Assembly (NCBI RefSeq): GCF_032878975.1 | Contig: NZ_CP043875.1 | Span: 434,001 to 498,000 of the forward strand | Direction of reading: 5' to 3' | Source of the DNA: Methanoplanus sp. FWC-SCC4 | GTDB lineage: Archaea; Halobacteriota; Methanomicrobia; Methanomicrobiales; Methanomicrobiaceae | Length of the DNA stretch: 64,000 nt | Shown here: positions 8,077-15,949 of the stretch, piece after piece | How the letters are laid out: every line of letters starts with the position of its first letter | Numbering within the stretch: the stretch's first letter is position 1 | The notes under the pieces: model-generated | Seen by the model: only the letters and a program-made list of their open reading frames with translations | Told to the model about the DNA's origin: nothing | Databases searched by the model: none | Translations under genes and position numbers: made by a program

Positions 8077-10296
8077 TCATCTTTTTGACATTCCTGCAAT
8101 GATACATTGTCCAAATGAGATGCATCCGTCCCCTAACGGATAATCGCTGTTTATAATAAATTCAAGATCCGAACTAATAATTTCCTCTTTTATGGTTTCT
8201 CTAAATAGGTGGTTGTATGCAACACCGCCTGAGAGTGCAACTTTATGTATACCTGCCTCGTTTGCGGCATCAACAGCCATTTTTGCTATGCCTCTTGCGA
8301 GATTATATTCAAATGATGCGGCAATATCAGGTATTTTAGAAGAGTCCGTCTTATCAAACGCTGTCTGAATCAGGTCTTTGGTCGAGAATATCCGGCATCC
8401 GTCTTTTTTGTAATAGGTTAGATCCCATTTATCAGGTTTACCCGATGCACCCGCAGACTCAAGCTTCATTGCAGGCTCCCCGTCAAATGTTTTTTCACGA
8501 CAGATTCCAAGAAGTGCAGAGGCAGCATCAAGTATCCTTCCGGTGCTGCTTGTTTCTGCAACATTGAATTTCTTTTCAACCTGTTTTTCAAGAAGATTGA
8601 TCTCCATCTGCCCCCATCCGCGTGAAATCAGAAGATCTTTTACCCTTTCTTCAGGCATTATACCGTAAAGCATTCTTTCCGGGAATTTTGTTGCAAGATC
8701 ACCTCCCGGCATCATCACGTTTTCAAGGTGGGCTACCCGCCTTAAGTCTGTCAAAACTCCCGAAAAGATCTCTCCTCCCCATATTTTCCCGTCATCGCCA
8801 AGACCAACACCGTCTGTTGCAATTCCTACAACAGGTTCGTCGGGTTTATCTGCAACAGCTGCTGCAATATGTGCCCTGTGATGCTGGACGGCAACTGTTT
8901 CTGCGCCGGTCTCTTTTGTCATCTCCTTTGCAAATTTTGTTGATAGAAACTGCGGGTGCATGTCATGTGCGATAATATCATAATTCGCACCAGTAAGGGA
9001 TCCTATATTTTCCACAGTCTCAGCAAGGTATCTGAGGGTTGGCGGGTTTCTTACATTTCCAACATGAGGTGATGTATAGCAGAATCCTGATTTGTATATT
9101 GAAATATTTGAGTTTAATTCAGGCCCTGTCCCTAGTATGCAGAGATTACCTAAGTCAATCTCTTTTCTTTTTGGTGCATAGCCCCTTGACATCCTGATAA
9201 TATATCCTTCTCTTACAACGGAGTCGTCACACCTGTTTTGAATGAACCTGTTGTGAGTCAGAAAATAATCCACACAGTTATTCAGTTTAAGAACAGCCAT
9301 ATCCGTTTCGGTAACCATCGGGTTTCCCGGGGCATTCGCGCTTGTCATTATCAAAAGCGGATTTTTAAGCTTTGAAAATAAAAGATGGTGAAGTCCGGTG
9401 TAAGGAAGCATGCACCCTATTGTATTCATATTGCTGATATCAGGGTGCGACCCGTGATCCTTTTTATTTAATACAACTATCGGATGCTCCGGACTGTTTA
9501 GGGTGACTTTGTCCTCAGGTGTAACATATGCGATATTATTGATAGCCGTTTCTTTAGCCATTATTGCAAGTGGCTGCTCTGTTCTTCCAAGGCATTCCTT
9601 GAGCTTCCCGGCAGAGGATTCTATGCAGGATATATGAAATCCGCCGATCCCTCTTATGGCAACTATATGGCCCTTGTCCAGAAGCGATGCTGCCAGTTTG
9701 ACAGGATCATCTGTGCAAACCTGTTCTCCTTTTTTGTCGAGCAGGAATATTCCGGGTCCGCAGGAACTGCATGCAATAGTCTGTGCGTGATGCCTGCGTG
9801 ATTTTGGGCTTTCATATTCCAGCAGGCATTCTTTGCACATTGGAAATTTGTCCATGGTAGTTCTTTCACGGTCATAAGGGATGTCAGAGATTATGCTGTA
9901 TCTCGGTCCGCAGTTTACACACGATGTTGCCCAGTAATTTTCATATCTTCCGCCTTTTTGAAAAATGTCAGAGATGCAGTCATCACATATTGCAACATCG
10001 GGAGGTATGAATCCGGTTAGTTCACCTCTGCTGCTTTTTTCAATATAAAACGTACCGGGATTATTTCCTGTTACTTCCAAAACAGTTACGCTGTCAATTT
10101 TTGAAAGTGGTGTTCCTTTAGAGACCGCACATAAAAAATCTTCAAAATTATCTCCAAAAGCGTTTATCCTCACTTCACTACCAAGATTTTTGACATTTCC
10201 CGATATATTGAATCTGATGGCCTGTGAATAGACAAAAGGTCTGAATCCGACTCCCTGAACTATTCCCTTAATGATTATCTGTCCGCTGTTTCGCAT
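8077..10296 (-). CDS. hypF: Carbamoyltransferase HypF, [NiFe]-hydrogenase maturation
   Basis: HypF converts carbamoyl phosphate and ATP to a carbamoyl-adenylate and transfers it to the HypE cysteine, the first step in making the cyanide ligands of [NiFe] hydrogenases. Length is 739 residues, normal for the family. Domain order: acylphosphatase domain 1-90 with R19 in GVGFRPFV; zinc fingers with CxxC pairs at 104/107, 126/129, 154/157 and 176/179; a YrdC domain from about 195 to 380 (SANAPGNP, RNRCDDSVVRE-like residues); and a Kae1-like domain with QHHRAHIAA and ALSGGVAYN. It is convergent with the sulfur fusion gene; no other hyp gene is nearby. Confidence 0.95.
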   Translation of the reverse strand: MRNSGQIIIKGIVQGVGFRPFVYSQAIRFNISGNVKNLGSEVRINAFGDNFEDFLCAVSKGTPLSKIDSVTVLEVTGNNPGTFYIEKSSRGELTGFIPPDVAICDDCISDIFQKGGRYENYWATSCVNCGPRYSIISDIPYDRERTTMDKFPMCKECLLEYESPKSRRHHAQTIACSSCGPGIFLLDKKGEQVCTDDPVKLAASLLDKGHIVAIRGIGGFHISCIESSAGKLKECLGRTEQPLAIMAKETAINNIAYVTPEDKVTLNSPEHPIVVLNKKDHGSHPDISNMNTIGCMLPYTGLHHLLFSKLKNPLLIMTSANAPGNPMVTETDMAVLKLNNCVDYFLTHNRFIQNRCDDSVVREGYIIRMSRGYAPKRKEIDLGNLCILGTGPELNSNISIYKSGFCYTSPHVGNVRNPPTLRYLAETVENIGSLTGANYDIIAHDMHPQFLSTKFAKEMTKETGAETVAVQHHRAHIAAAVADKPDEPVVGIATDGVGLGDDGKIWGGEIFSGVLTDLRRVAHLENVMMPGGDLATKFPERMLYGIMPEERVKDLLISRGWGQMEINLLEKQVEKKFNVAETSSTGRILDAASALLGICREKTFDGEPAMKLESAGASGKPDKWDLTYYKKDGCRIFSTKDLIQTAFDKTDSSKIPDIAASFEYNLARGIAKMAVDAANEAGIHKVALSGGVAYNHLFRETIKEEIISSDLEFIINSDYPLGDGCISFGQCIIAGMSKR

Positions 10297-10480
10297 AAAC
10301 TGCTCTGCCCGGAAATCTTTCCAACTGAAAATATGACCTTCATGGGTTTAAAATGTGTTCGTTTTTGCATTTTATGGATATATACATATGTAGAAAAAGT
10401 ACAATTAGTAACTTTTTTTAGCTTTTTTCAGGTAAAAAAATCAGGAAAAATATTCCTAAAGTATGAATTAGGTTTATTTT

Positions 10481-10488
10481 GATATAAA
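10481..10488 (+). promoter_or_regulatory. TATA box placing transcription start at a TTG codon
   Basis: GATATAAA is centred about 27 bases upstream of the TTG at 10513, and no Shine-Dalgarno lies between. This geometry fits a leaderless mRNA that begins at or next to the start codon. Confidence 0.45.
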
Positions 10489-10512
10489 GCATATATTAAT
10501 TGGGTTTTTACT

Positions 10513-11028
10513 TTGACGGGGCATATTAGAATAGTAAATGATCCGGTTGATCTCGTTCCGCTTTTGATTACATTCAATAATTCGGATTTTAAAAAAGTAT
10601 ATGGTCTGATCAGCAAGAACTGGATGACTGACGAAGAATTGTCTGAAGAAGTGGAAATTGAGAAAGTACGGGAATGTATTGCTATTTTGAAAAAAGGAAA
10701 TCTTGTAGAGGAACAGTGGAGGATGCCGGAGCCTGGCAAAAAACCTTCAAAGGAATATAAAACAACATACAGCAGATTCAGGGCAAATTTCCAGTGTACT
10801 ATGGATGACCTGGGTGATCTTATAAACGTATCAATATCAACGGATGAGGTGCTCAGGGATCTTGTGGATGAAATCGATAAAAGTGTCCATTCCGGTAACG
10901 GTTCCGTAAATGACCTTGCCAGAAAATTTAGTGTAAGTCCAATATTTGTAAAGGGTCTTGCAAAACGTGTTCCACACCTTGAAGTAAAAGGACAGGGGCT
11001 GGTATCTCTTGAAAGCAAAGGAGAATGA
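10513..11028 (+). CDS. Winged-helix (ArsR-like) transcription regulator
   Basis: A 171-residue archaeal protein that reads as two helical, HTH-like segments. Residues 20-90 resemble a winged helix (VYGLISKNWMTDEELSEEV, then a basic wing with KKPSKEYKTTYSRF). Residues 110-165 contain a second region with SVNDLARKFSVSPIFVKGL. The target is unknown. It starts with TTG at 10513; related archaeal proteins also begin near IRIVNDPVDLVPLL. Its 3' end overlaps the next gene by 20 bases, and that gene overlaps the helicase, so the three are probably one transcript. Confidence 0.7.
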   Translation: MTGHIRIVNDPVDLVPLLITFNNSDFKKVYGLISKNWMTDEELSEEVEIEKVRECIAILKKGNLVEEQWRMPEPGKKPSKEYKTTYSRFRANFQCTMDDLGDLINVSISTDEVLRDLVDEIDKSVHSGNGSVNDLARKFSVSPIFVKGLAKRVPHLEVKGQGLVSLESKGE

Positions 11029-11818
11029 TCCTTTATACATTATTCTCAGAAGCAAAAGGGAAGCAACAAAATTTCAGATTCTTGTAGAAGTTGCCGAACA
11101 TCAGCCTTCGGTTCGTCAGCAGGAAATTGCGGAAAAGCTGGGGATAACCCCGCAGGCAGTTTCCGAGTATATCCGTGAACTTGTGGATGACGAGATGGTC
11201 AGATCCCAGGGCAGAGGCAGCTATACTATAACACACAAGGGCGTTGAATGGGTTATCAATAATGCTGAAGCGCTTGAATCATATGCAAAACACGTTACAA
11301 GAGACATTGTGCAGCAGGTTTCTGTATGGACAGCGATAGCTGACTGTAATATTCGCAGCGGTGATCTTGTCGGTGTATATATGAAAGACGGATTCCTGAG
11401 GGCATCTTACCGGGAAAAAAGTGCTATGGGTAAAGCGATAGCAAGTGCGAAAGGCGGTATGGATATTGGCATATCCAATCTCACCGGCATTATCGATCAT
11501 TCATATGGCCTTGTACATGTATGCAAGGTGCCCAGAATACAAAGAGGCGGTTCCCAGAAAGTATCAGCTGAAATCTTAAGGGATACTCTGGAAAAAGTCA
11601 GTTATGTCGGCGCGGTTGGCATTGAGGCTGATATTGCAGTCAAAAATGCAGGTATGGAACCGGATATATATTTCGGAGCACGTGAAGGAGTAATAGAAGG
11701 TGCAATACATGGCATGGAGTGTGCACTTGTAATAGTAGATGAGGATTTTACTGATTTTCTAAAAAGGCTTGAAACATCCGGTCTGCGTTATGTAATCCAT
11801 GATTTGATCACTCCATGA
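11009..11818 (+). CDS. Winged-helix DNA-binding protein with C-terminal sensor-like domain
   Basis: A 269-residue protein. Residues 12-75 form a MarR-like winged helix (ATKFQILVEVAEHQPSVRQQ, then EIAEKLGITPQAVSEYIREL). The rest, about 100-269, is an alpha/beta domain without a recognised catalytic motif, conserved among methanogens as an uncharacterised C-terminal module. The start is uncertain: TTG at 11009 inside the upstream gene gives MKAKENDPLY; an AGGAGA just after it could favour a slightly later non-ATG start. The stop overlaps the helicase ATG by four bases (ATGA), indicating translational coupling and perhaps regulation of the helicase operon. Confidence 0.65.
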   Translation: MKAKENDPLYIILRSKREATKFQILVEVAEHQPSVRQQEIAEKLGITPQAVSEYIRELVDDEMVRSQGRGSYTITHKGVEWVINNAEALESYAKHVTRDIVQQVSVWTAIADCNIRSGDLVGVYMKDGFLRASYREKSAMGKAIASAKGGMDIGISNLTGIIDHSYGLVHVCKVPRIQRGGSQKVSAEILRDTLEKVSYVGAVGIEADIAVKNAGMEPDIYFGAREGVIEGAIHGMECALVIVDEDFTDFLKRLETSGLRYVIHDLITP

Positions 11819-13845
11819 AGATAGTTATCAACCCGCAACGCGGGTCATACAAATTGTTTTTTTACGACAAAAGATCTGTTGTCGGTTATGGTATTGTAGA
11901 GCTTACAAAGACATCAAAAGGCGTACGTCCAAAGAATTATCTTTTTAAGTGGCTTGGAGAGAAGCATGCAAAGAAAACTCCGACAAAAGAACTAATCTCT
12001 CAGTTGAGAAATGCCGATGCAATAAGACTTACCATAAAGAGTAAGAATTTTGAAGCTTTTTTGGCTGATCTTCAGATAGGTTTCGGCTACCTGAAGGTAT
12101 GCAGAACCTGCATGCTTGAAGACAGAATTACTGTATTAAAGGGTAAGAATTCTGTAAAATACGGCCATGAGAATATCTGTCTTCACTGTGCAAAGAATGA
12201 ACTCCGCCGTGAGATGGGATATATCGGTGGATTGGGTGGCATGTCTTCAGATCATCTTGAAAAACTGCTTGAGCTCTATATGGATCTTGATAAAGTTCTC
12301 TCGATGGTTCAGCCCGAAAGGCTTGATCTTAAAAATACAATTTTTGACACCCTTGAAGCTCACAAATTAACGGAGACAAAGAAAATCTCTGAACTACCGC
12401 TCCCTGAAAAGTTTAAGGAATCAGTCAATGTGGAAAAACTGATGCCTGTACAGCAGCTTTGTGTTGATGCCGGACTCCTTGAGGGCAAAGATCAGCTTGT
12501 TGTTGCCGCAACTGCAAGCGGCAAAACCTTCATCGGTGAGATGGCCGGAGTTAAAAATTATATTGAAAAAAGAGGCAATATGCTCTTTTTGGTACCTCTG
12601 GTTGCACTCGCAAACCAGAAATACAGCAGGTTTACTGAAAGATATCCGTTTTTGGATGTATCCCTCAAGACAGGAGTGTCAAGACTCAACCTGCCCGAAA
12701 CACGTGTCAATGCAAGACGAAGTATTCGTTCAGGCATTATTGTAGGTACATATGAGGGCATTGATCACTATCTCCGCTGTGGAAAAGTACTCAGTAATAT
12801 TGGAACTGTGGTAATAGACGAGGTTCAGACGCTTGAAGATAAGGACAGGGGCCACAGGCTTGATGGTCTTATTGCAAGGCTGAAATACATTGCGCCGCAG
12901 GCGCAGTTTTTGTATCTTAGTGCAACAATCGGTTCTCCCCATCTTCTTGCAAAAAAGCTGAATTCCGAACTCGTCACATACAATGAAAGACCTGTACCTC
13001 TTGAAAGACATCTTATTTTTCTGGAGAGGAAGCAGAAAATACCGATGATAAAAAGTCTTGTAACGCAGGAGTTTCGGAAAAAGTCTTCCAAAGGCTATAA
13101 GGGGCAGACAATAGTCTTTACAAATTCAAGGGCAAGGTGCCATGAAGTTTCAGACGCGATAGGAAGCAGGTCGGAAGCCTACCATGCAGGACTTACCGCA
13201 AAGGAAAGACGAAATGTTGAGAAAAGGTTTGAAAAGGGAGAAATTTCTTCTGTTGTAACCACGGCCGCACTGGCGGCAGGGGTTGATTTTCCTGCATCAC
13301 AGGTTATTTTTGATTCACTTGCCATGGGTATTGAATGGCTGACAGTCCAGGATTTTTATCAGATGATTGGACGTGCAGGCAGACCTGATTATCATGATAT
13401 GGGCAAAGCTGTCATTTTAGCCGAACCCGGTGGAAGCTATTCCCGTGATTCCAAGATAACGGAAGAGGAGGTCTCAATAAATCTCTTAAAAGGTGAGATG
13501 GATGAGGTGGCGCCGGTATATGACATGGAAGGCTCTTCTGAGGAATACGCTGCTCACGTCGTTGTCAGTAAAGGTGATGAGAAGGCAATTGACGTTATGT
13601 GCAAAAGAATGGTCGGCGAGATTGAAGATATCTATCCTGTCTTAAGAAAGCAGGGGATTGTTGCCAAAAAGGGTGGAAAAGTGGAATTGTCTCCCTATGG
13701 CAGGGTGATGGCGGAGCATTTCATTGGTATTGACAGATTAAATAAGATAAAAGTTCTGGTTAAAAAAATGAAAAATCCTGTTGATATTGTTGCCGAACTT
13801 AATTGCAGCGATAATGAGGATTTGGAAAATAAGAGAAAAAAATAA
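11815..13845 (+). CDS. Ski2-like DEAD/DEAH-box helicase with zinc ribbon
   Basis: Predicted superfamily 2 nucleic-acid helicase of 676 residues. The N-terminal domain (1-200) carries a zinc ribbon with C96, C99, C122 and C125 and is an archaeal addition. The helicase core has Walker A AATASGKT at 231-238, a DEVQ version of the DEAH box, SATIGS (motif III), TNSRARC (motif IV region) and QMIGRAGRPDY (motif VI), as in Hel308/Ski2 enzymes. The C-terminal part is short and ends in a Lys-rich tail. Translation is coupled to two HTH proteins, so a role in DNA repair or RNA turnover under their control is possible. The substrate is not evident. Confidence 0.85.
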   Translation: MKIVINPQRGSYKLFFYDKRSVVGYGIVELTKTSKGVRPKNYLFKWLGEKHAKKTPTKELISQLRNADAIRLTIKSKNFEAFLADLQIGFGYLKVCRTCMLEDRITVLKGKNSVKYGHENICLHCAKNELRREMGYIGGLGGMSSDHLEKLLELYMDLDKVLSMVQPERLDLKNTIFDTLEAHKLTETKKISELPLPEKFKESVNVEKLMPVQQLCVDAGLLEGKDQLVVAATASGKTFIGEMAGVKNYIEKRGNMLFLVPLVALANQKYSRFTERYPFLDVSLKTGVSRLNLPETRVNARRSIRSGIIVGTYEGIDHYLRCGKVLSNIGTVVIDEVQTLEDKDRGHRLDGLIARLKYIAPQAQFLYLSATIGSPHLLAKKLNSELVTYNERPVPLERHLIFLERKQKIPMIKSLVTQEFRKKSSKGYKGQTIVFTNSRARCHEVSDAIGSRSEAYHAGLTAKERRNVEKRFEKGEISSVVTTAALAAGVDFPASQVIFDSLAMGIEWLTVQDFYQMIGRAGRPDYHDMGKAVILAEPGGSYSRDSKITEEEVSINLLKGEMDEVAPVYDMEGSSEEYAAHVVVSKGDEKAIDVMCKRMVGEIEDIYPVLRKQGIVAKKGGKVELSPYGRVMAEHFIGIDRLNKIKVLVKKMKNPVDIVAELNCSDNEDLENKRKK

Positions 13846-13884
13846 TCAGAACTCTTTAATCTTATAGAGAACTTTTTTAAGTAA

Positions 13885-13934
13885 TATTATACTATTTAGC
13901 ACTTAAGCCGTTGGCTTATTTTAATTGAGAGGTG
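13885..13934 (+). promoter_or_regulatory. Promoter and palindrome of the rubredoxin/superoxide reductase operon
   Basis: A TATA-like TATTATAC at 13885-13892 predicts a transcription start near 13914. Exactly there lies a perfect inverted repeat, TAAGCC-GTT-GGCTTA (13904-13918), followed by the ribosome binding site GAGAGGTGA at 13926-13934. A palindrome over the start site is where an archaeal repressor would act. No regulator is assigned. Confidence 0.5.
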
Positions 13935-13940
13935 AAATAT

Positions 13941-14111
13941 ATGAAAGTCTGGAAATGTAAAAAATGTGGTTATCTCTATGATCCAAGGATAGGGGACTCT
14001 TCAACAGGAATTCCAAAAAATACTCCCTTTGAAAATATTCCTTCTGACTGGAGATGCCCGCGTTGTGATGCGAAAAAGGACAAATTTGAGGCTATAGAGG
14101 TCGAAGGATAG
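13941..14111 (+). CDS. rub: Rubredoxin 1
   Basis: A 56-residue rubredoxin with one Fe(Cys)4 centre: C6-K-K-C9-G-Y-L-Y-D and C39-P-R-C42-D, plus the conserved aromatic residues Y11, Y13 and W37. It transfers single electrons in the cytoplasm, here presumably to the F420H2 oxidase or superoxide reductase encoded two and three genes downstream. First gene of the operon, preceded by AGGTGA. The stop codon is directly followed by the ATG of the second rubredoxin. Confidence 0.93.
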   Translation: MKVWKCKKCGYLYDPRIGDSSTGIPKNTPFENIPSDWRCPRCDAKKDKFEAIEVEG

Positions 14112-14270
14112 ATGGGTTTAAAAAAAATGAAATGTATGGTATGTGGTCACATCTATGATCCGGTGAAAGGAGATGTGGGGGCGGATGCAGGAACAGATTT
14201 TGAAGCATTACCTGCTGAGTGGCACTGCCCTGTATGTGGTACTAAAAAACAAAATTTTAAAGAGTTATAA
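14112..14270 (+). CDS. rub: Rubredoxin 2
   Basis: A second rubredoxin, 52 residues, with C8-M-V-C11-G and C39-P-V-C42-G and the usual Y15-D-P and W37 positions. It starts with ATG immediately after the stop of the first, and is two bases from the flavoprotein gene. The two copies differ clearly in sequence (IYDPVKGDVGADAGTDFEALP here against LYDPRIGDSSTGIPKNTPF), so they may have different potentials or partners. Confidence 0.93.
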   Translation: MGLKKMKCMVCGHIYDPVKGDVGADAGTDFEALPAEWHCPVCGTKKQNFKEL

Positions 14271-14272
14271 TT

Positions 14273-15457
14273 ATGGCAGTAAGAGAGATCACCCCTAATG
14301 TGTATTCCGTCGGTGTAGTTGACTGGGATCGTGAGATTTTTGATGAACTTCTTCCCCTCCCTGACGGAACGACCTACAATTCATATCTTGTTATTGGAAG
14401 TGAAAAAACAGCCCTTATTGATGCTGTTGATAGTGATTTTGAAGAAGAGTTCATAACTAATCTGGCTTGTTCAGGGGCAACCGGTATTGATTATCTTGTA
14501 GTAAATCATGCCGAACAGGATCATTCCGGTTCAATCCCTGTATTCCTTGAATTGTTTCCCAGTGCAAAGATTGTAACCTCTGAAAAATGCAAGGAACTTC
14601 TAATGAGCCTTCATTTCATACCTGAGTTCCGGATAATTGTTGTAAAAGATAATGAAACTCTCTCACTTGGAGACAAGACTCTGGAATTCATGGAAACTCC
14701 GTGGGCTCACTGGCCTGATACGATGCTTACTTTCCTTAAGGAAGACGGGATTTTATTCTCCTGTGATCTCTTTGGTGCCCATTATGCATCCAGCAGTCTG
14801 TTCATAGATGACGAGCATACTCACTACCTTCTTGCAAAAAGATATTTTGCAGAAATAATGATGCCTTTCCGTAAGAAAGTGAGTGAATATGTTGAAAGGG
14901 TCTCATCATATGACATACAAATTATTGCGCCGAGTCACGGTCCCATGTACAACAGGCCGGAGTATATACTTGACATATGCCGGAAATGGAGTTCAGACGA
15001 GGTAAAAAACAGAGTAATCATTCCTTATATCTCAATGCACGGAAGCACAAAAAAGATGGTTTCATATCTTACGGAATCGCTGATTGCCAGGGGTATTGAA
15101 GTACGTCCGTTTAATCTTGGAAAGACAGATTCCGGAAGGCTGGCAATGGAGCTGCTCGATGCCGCAACTATTGTGATCGCAACACCAACAGTTCTGTTCG
15201 GGCCGCATCCAAAAGTTGCGAATATCGCATTCATTTCAAACATTCTCAAGCCAAAAGCAAAGGCAGTCGGAATCATTGGTTCTTATGGCTGGGGTGGAAA
15301 AACAGTAAAGGATCTTAGTGACATGATCCAAAAACTTGATGTTGAACTCTTAGAACCGGTATATATAAGAGGTCTTCCAAACGAAGAGGCGTTCCTTAAG
15401 CTTGATGAGATGGCAGACGATATATTAAATAAACATAAGGAATACAACATCGCCTGA
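14273..15457 (+). CDS. fprA: A-type flavoprotein, F420H2:O2 oxidoreductase
   Basis: FprA-type flavodiiron protein that reduces O2 to water with reduced F420 in methanogens. Length is 394 residues. The N-terminal metallo-beta-lactamase domain carries the diiron ligands H79, E81, D83, H84, H146 region, D165 and H222 (VNHAEQDHSG; CDLFGAHY; PSHGPMY). The flavodoxin domain from about residue 248 has the FMN loop ISMHGSTKKM and IGSYGWGG. It lies in an operon with two rubredoxins and superoxide reductase, a complete oxygen and superoxide removal set. F420 specificity is inferred from the lineage. Confidence 0.92.
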   Translation: MAVREITPNVYSVGVVDWDREIFDELLPLPDGTTYNSYLVIGSEKTALIDAVDSDFEEEFITNLACSGATGIDYLVVNHAEQDHSGSIPVFLELFPSAKIVTSEKCKELLMSLHFIPEFRIIVVKDNETLSLGDKTLEFMETPWAHWPDTMLTFLKEDGILFSCDLFGAHYASSSLFIDDEHTHYLLAKRYFAEIMMPFRKKVSEYVERVSSYDIQIIAPSHGPMYNRPEYILDICRKWSSDEVKNRVIIPYISMHGSTKKMVSYLTESLIARGIEVRPFNLGKTDSGRLAMELLDAATIVIATPTVLFGPHPKVANIAFISNILKPKAKAVGIIGSYGWGGKTVKDLSDMIQKLDVELLEPVYIRGLPNEEAFLKLDEMADDILNKHKEYNIA

Positions 15458-15476
15458 TAGCAAAGGAGATTTGTAA

Positions 15477-15857
15477 ATGACAAAAACCAGAGATGTATAC
15501 AAGTGCGAAAATTGCGGTAATGTAGTATTTGTCGCAGATGCAGGGGAGGGGGAGCTTGTCTGCTGTGGTGAGCCGATGGTTCGTCTAATCGCTAAAACTG
15601 CGGATTTTAAGACCGAAAAACATGTCCCGGTCGTTGAGAAGACTGATTCCGGAATTAAGGTAACTGTTGGTTCTACTCCTCATCCAATGACTGAAGAACA
15701 CCACATTGTCATGATTGCAGTTTGTGAGGGGAATGAAATGATGGTTCACTGGTTAAATCCTGGTGATGAACCTGTTGCAGAGTTTTCGTGCACGGATGCC
15801 GGAGTCAGGGCATGTGAATACTGCAATGTCCATGGGTTGTGGACAAACAAAAATTAA
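15477..15857 (+). CDS. dfx: Desulfoferrodoxin, two-iron superoxide reductase
   Basis: Superoxide reductase reduces superoxide to peroxide without releasing O2. This 126-residue form has both iron sites: a desulforedoxin Fe(Cys)4 domain with C10, C13, C29 and C30, and the catalytic Fe(His)4Cys centre with H49 (EKHVP, with K48), H69, H75, C116 and H119 (CNVHG). Last gene of the rubredoxin-fprA operon, 19 bases after fprA with AAAGGAG upstream. Electrons would come from the rubredoxins. A nine-T terminator follows. Confidence 0.95.
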   Translation: MTKTRDVYKCENCGNVVFVADAGEGELVCCGEPMVRLIAKTADFKTEKHVPVVEKTDSGIKVTVGSTPHPMTEEHHIVMIAVCEGNEMMVHWLNPGDEPVAEFSCTDAGVRACEYCNVHGLWTNKN

Positions 15858-15864
15858 AATTTAA

Positions 15865-15873
15865 TTTTTTTTT
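15865..15873 (+). terminator. Oligo-T terminator of the oxygen defence operon
   Basis: Nine consecutive T eight bases after the superoxide reductase stop, followed by ATTTTG. It separates the operon from trkH, whose own TATA-like AGATATATGA lies at 15911-15920. Confidence 0.7.
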
Positions 15874-15949
15874 ATTTTGTTACATAAACAGAACGAAAGA
15901 TTATGCAAACAGATATATGATTGGGTAGTTTACCTTAAATGCATCTAAG

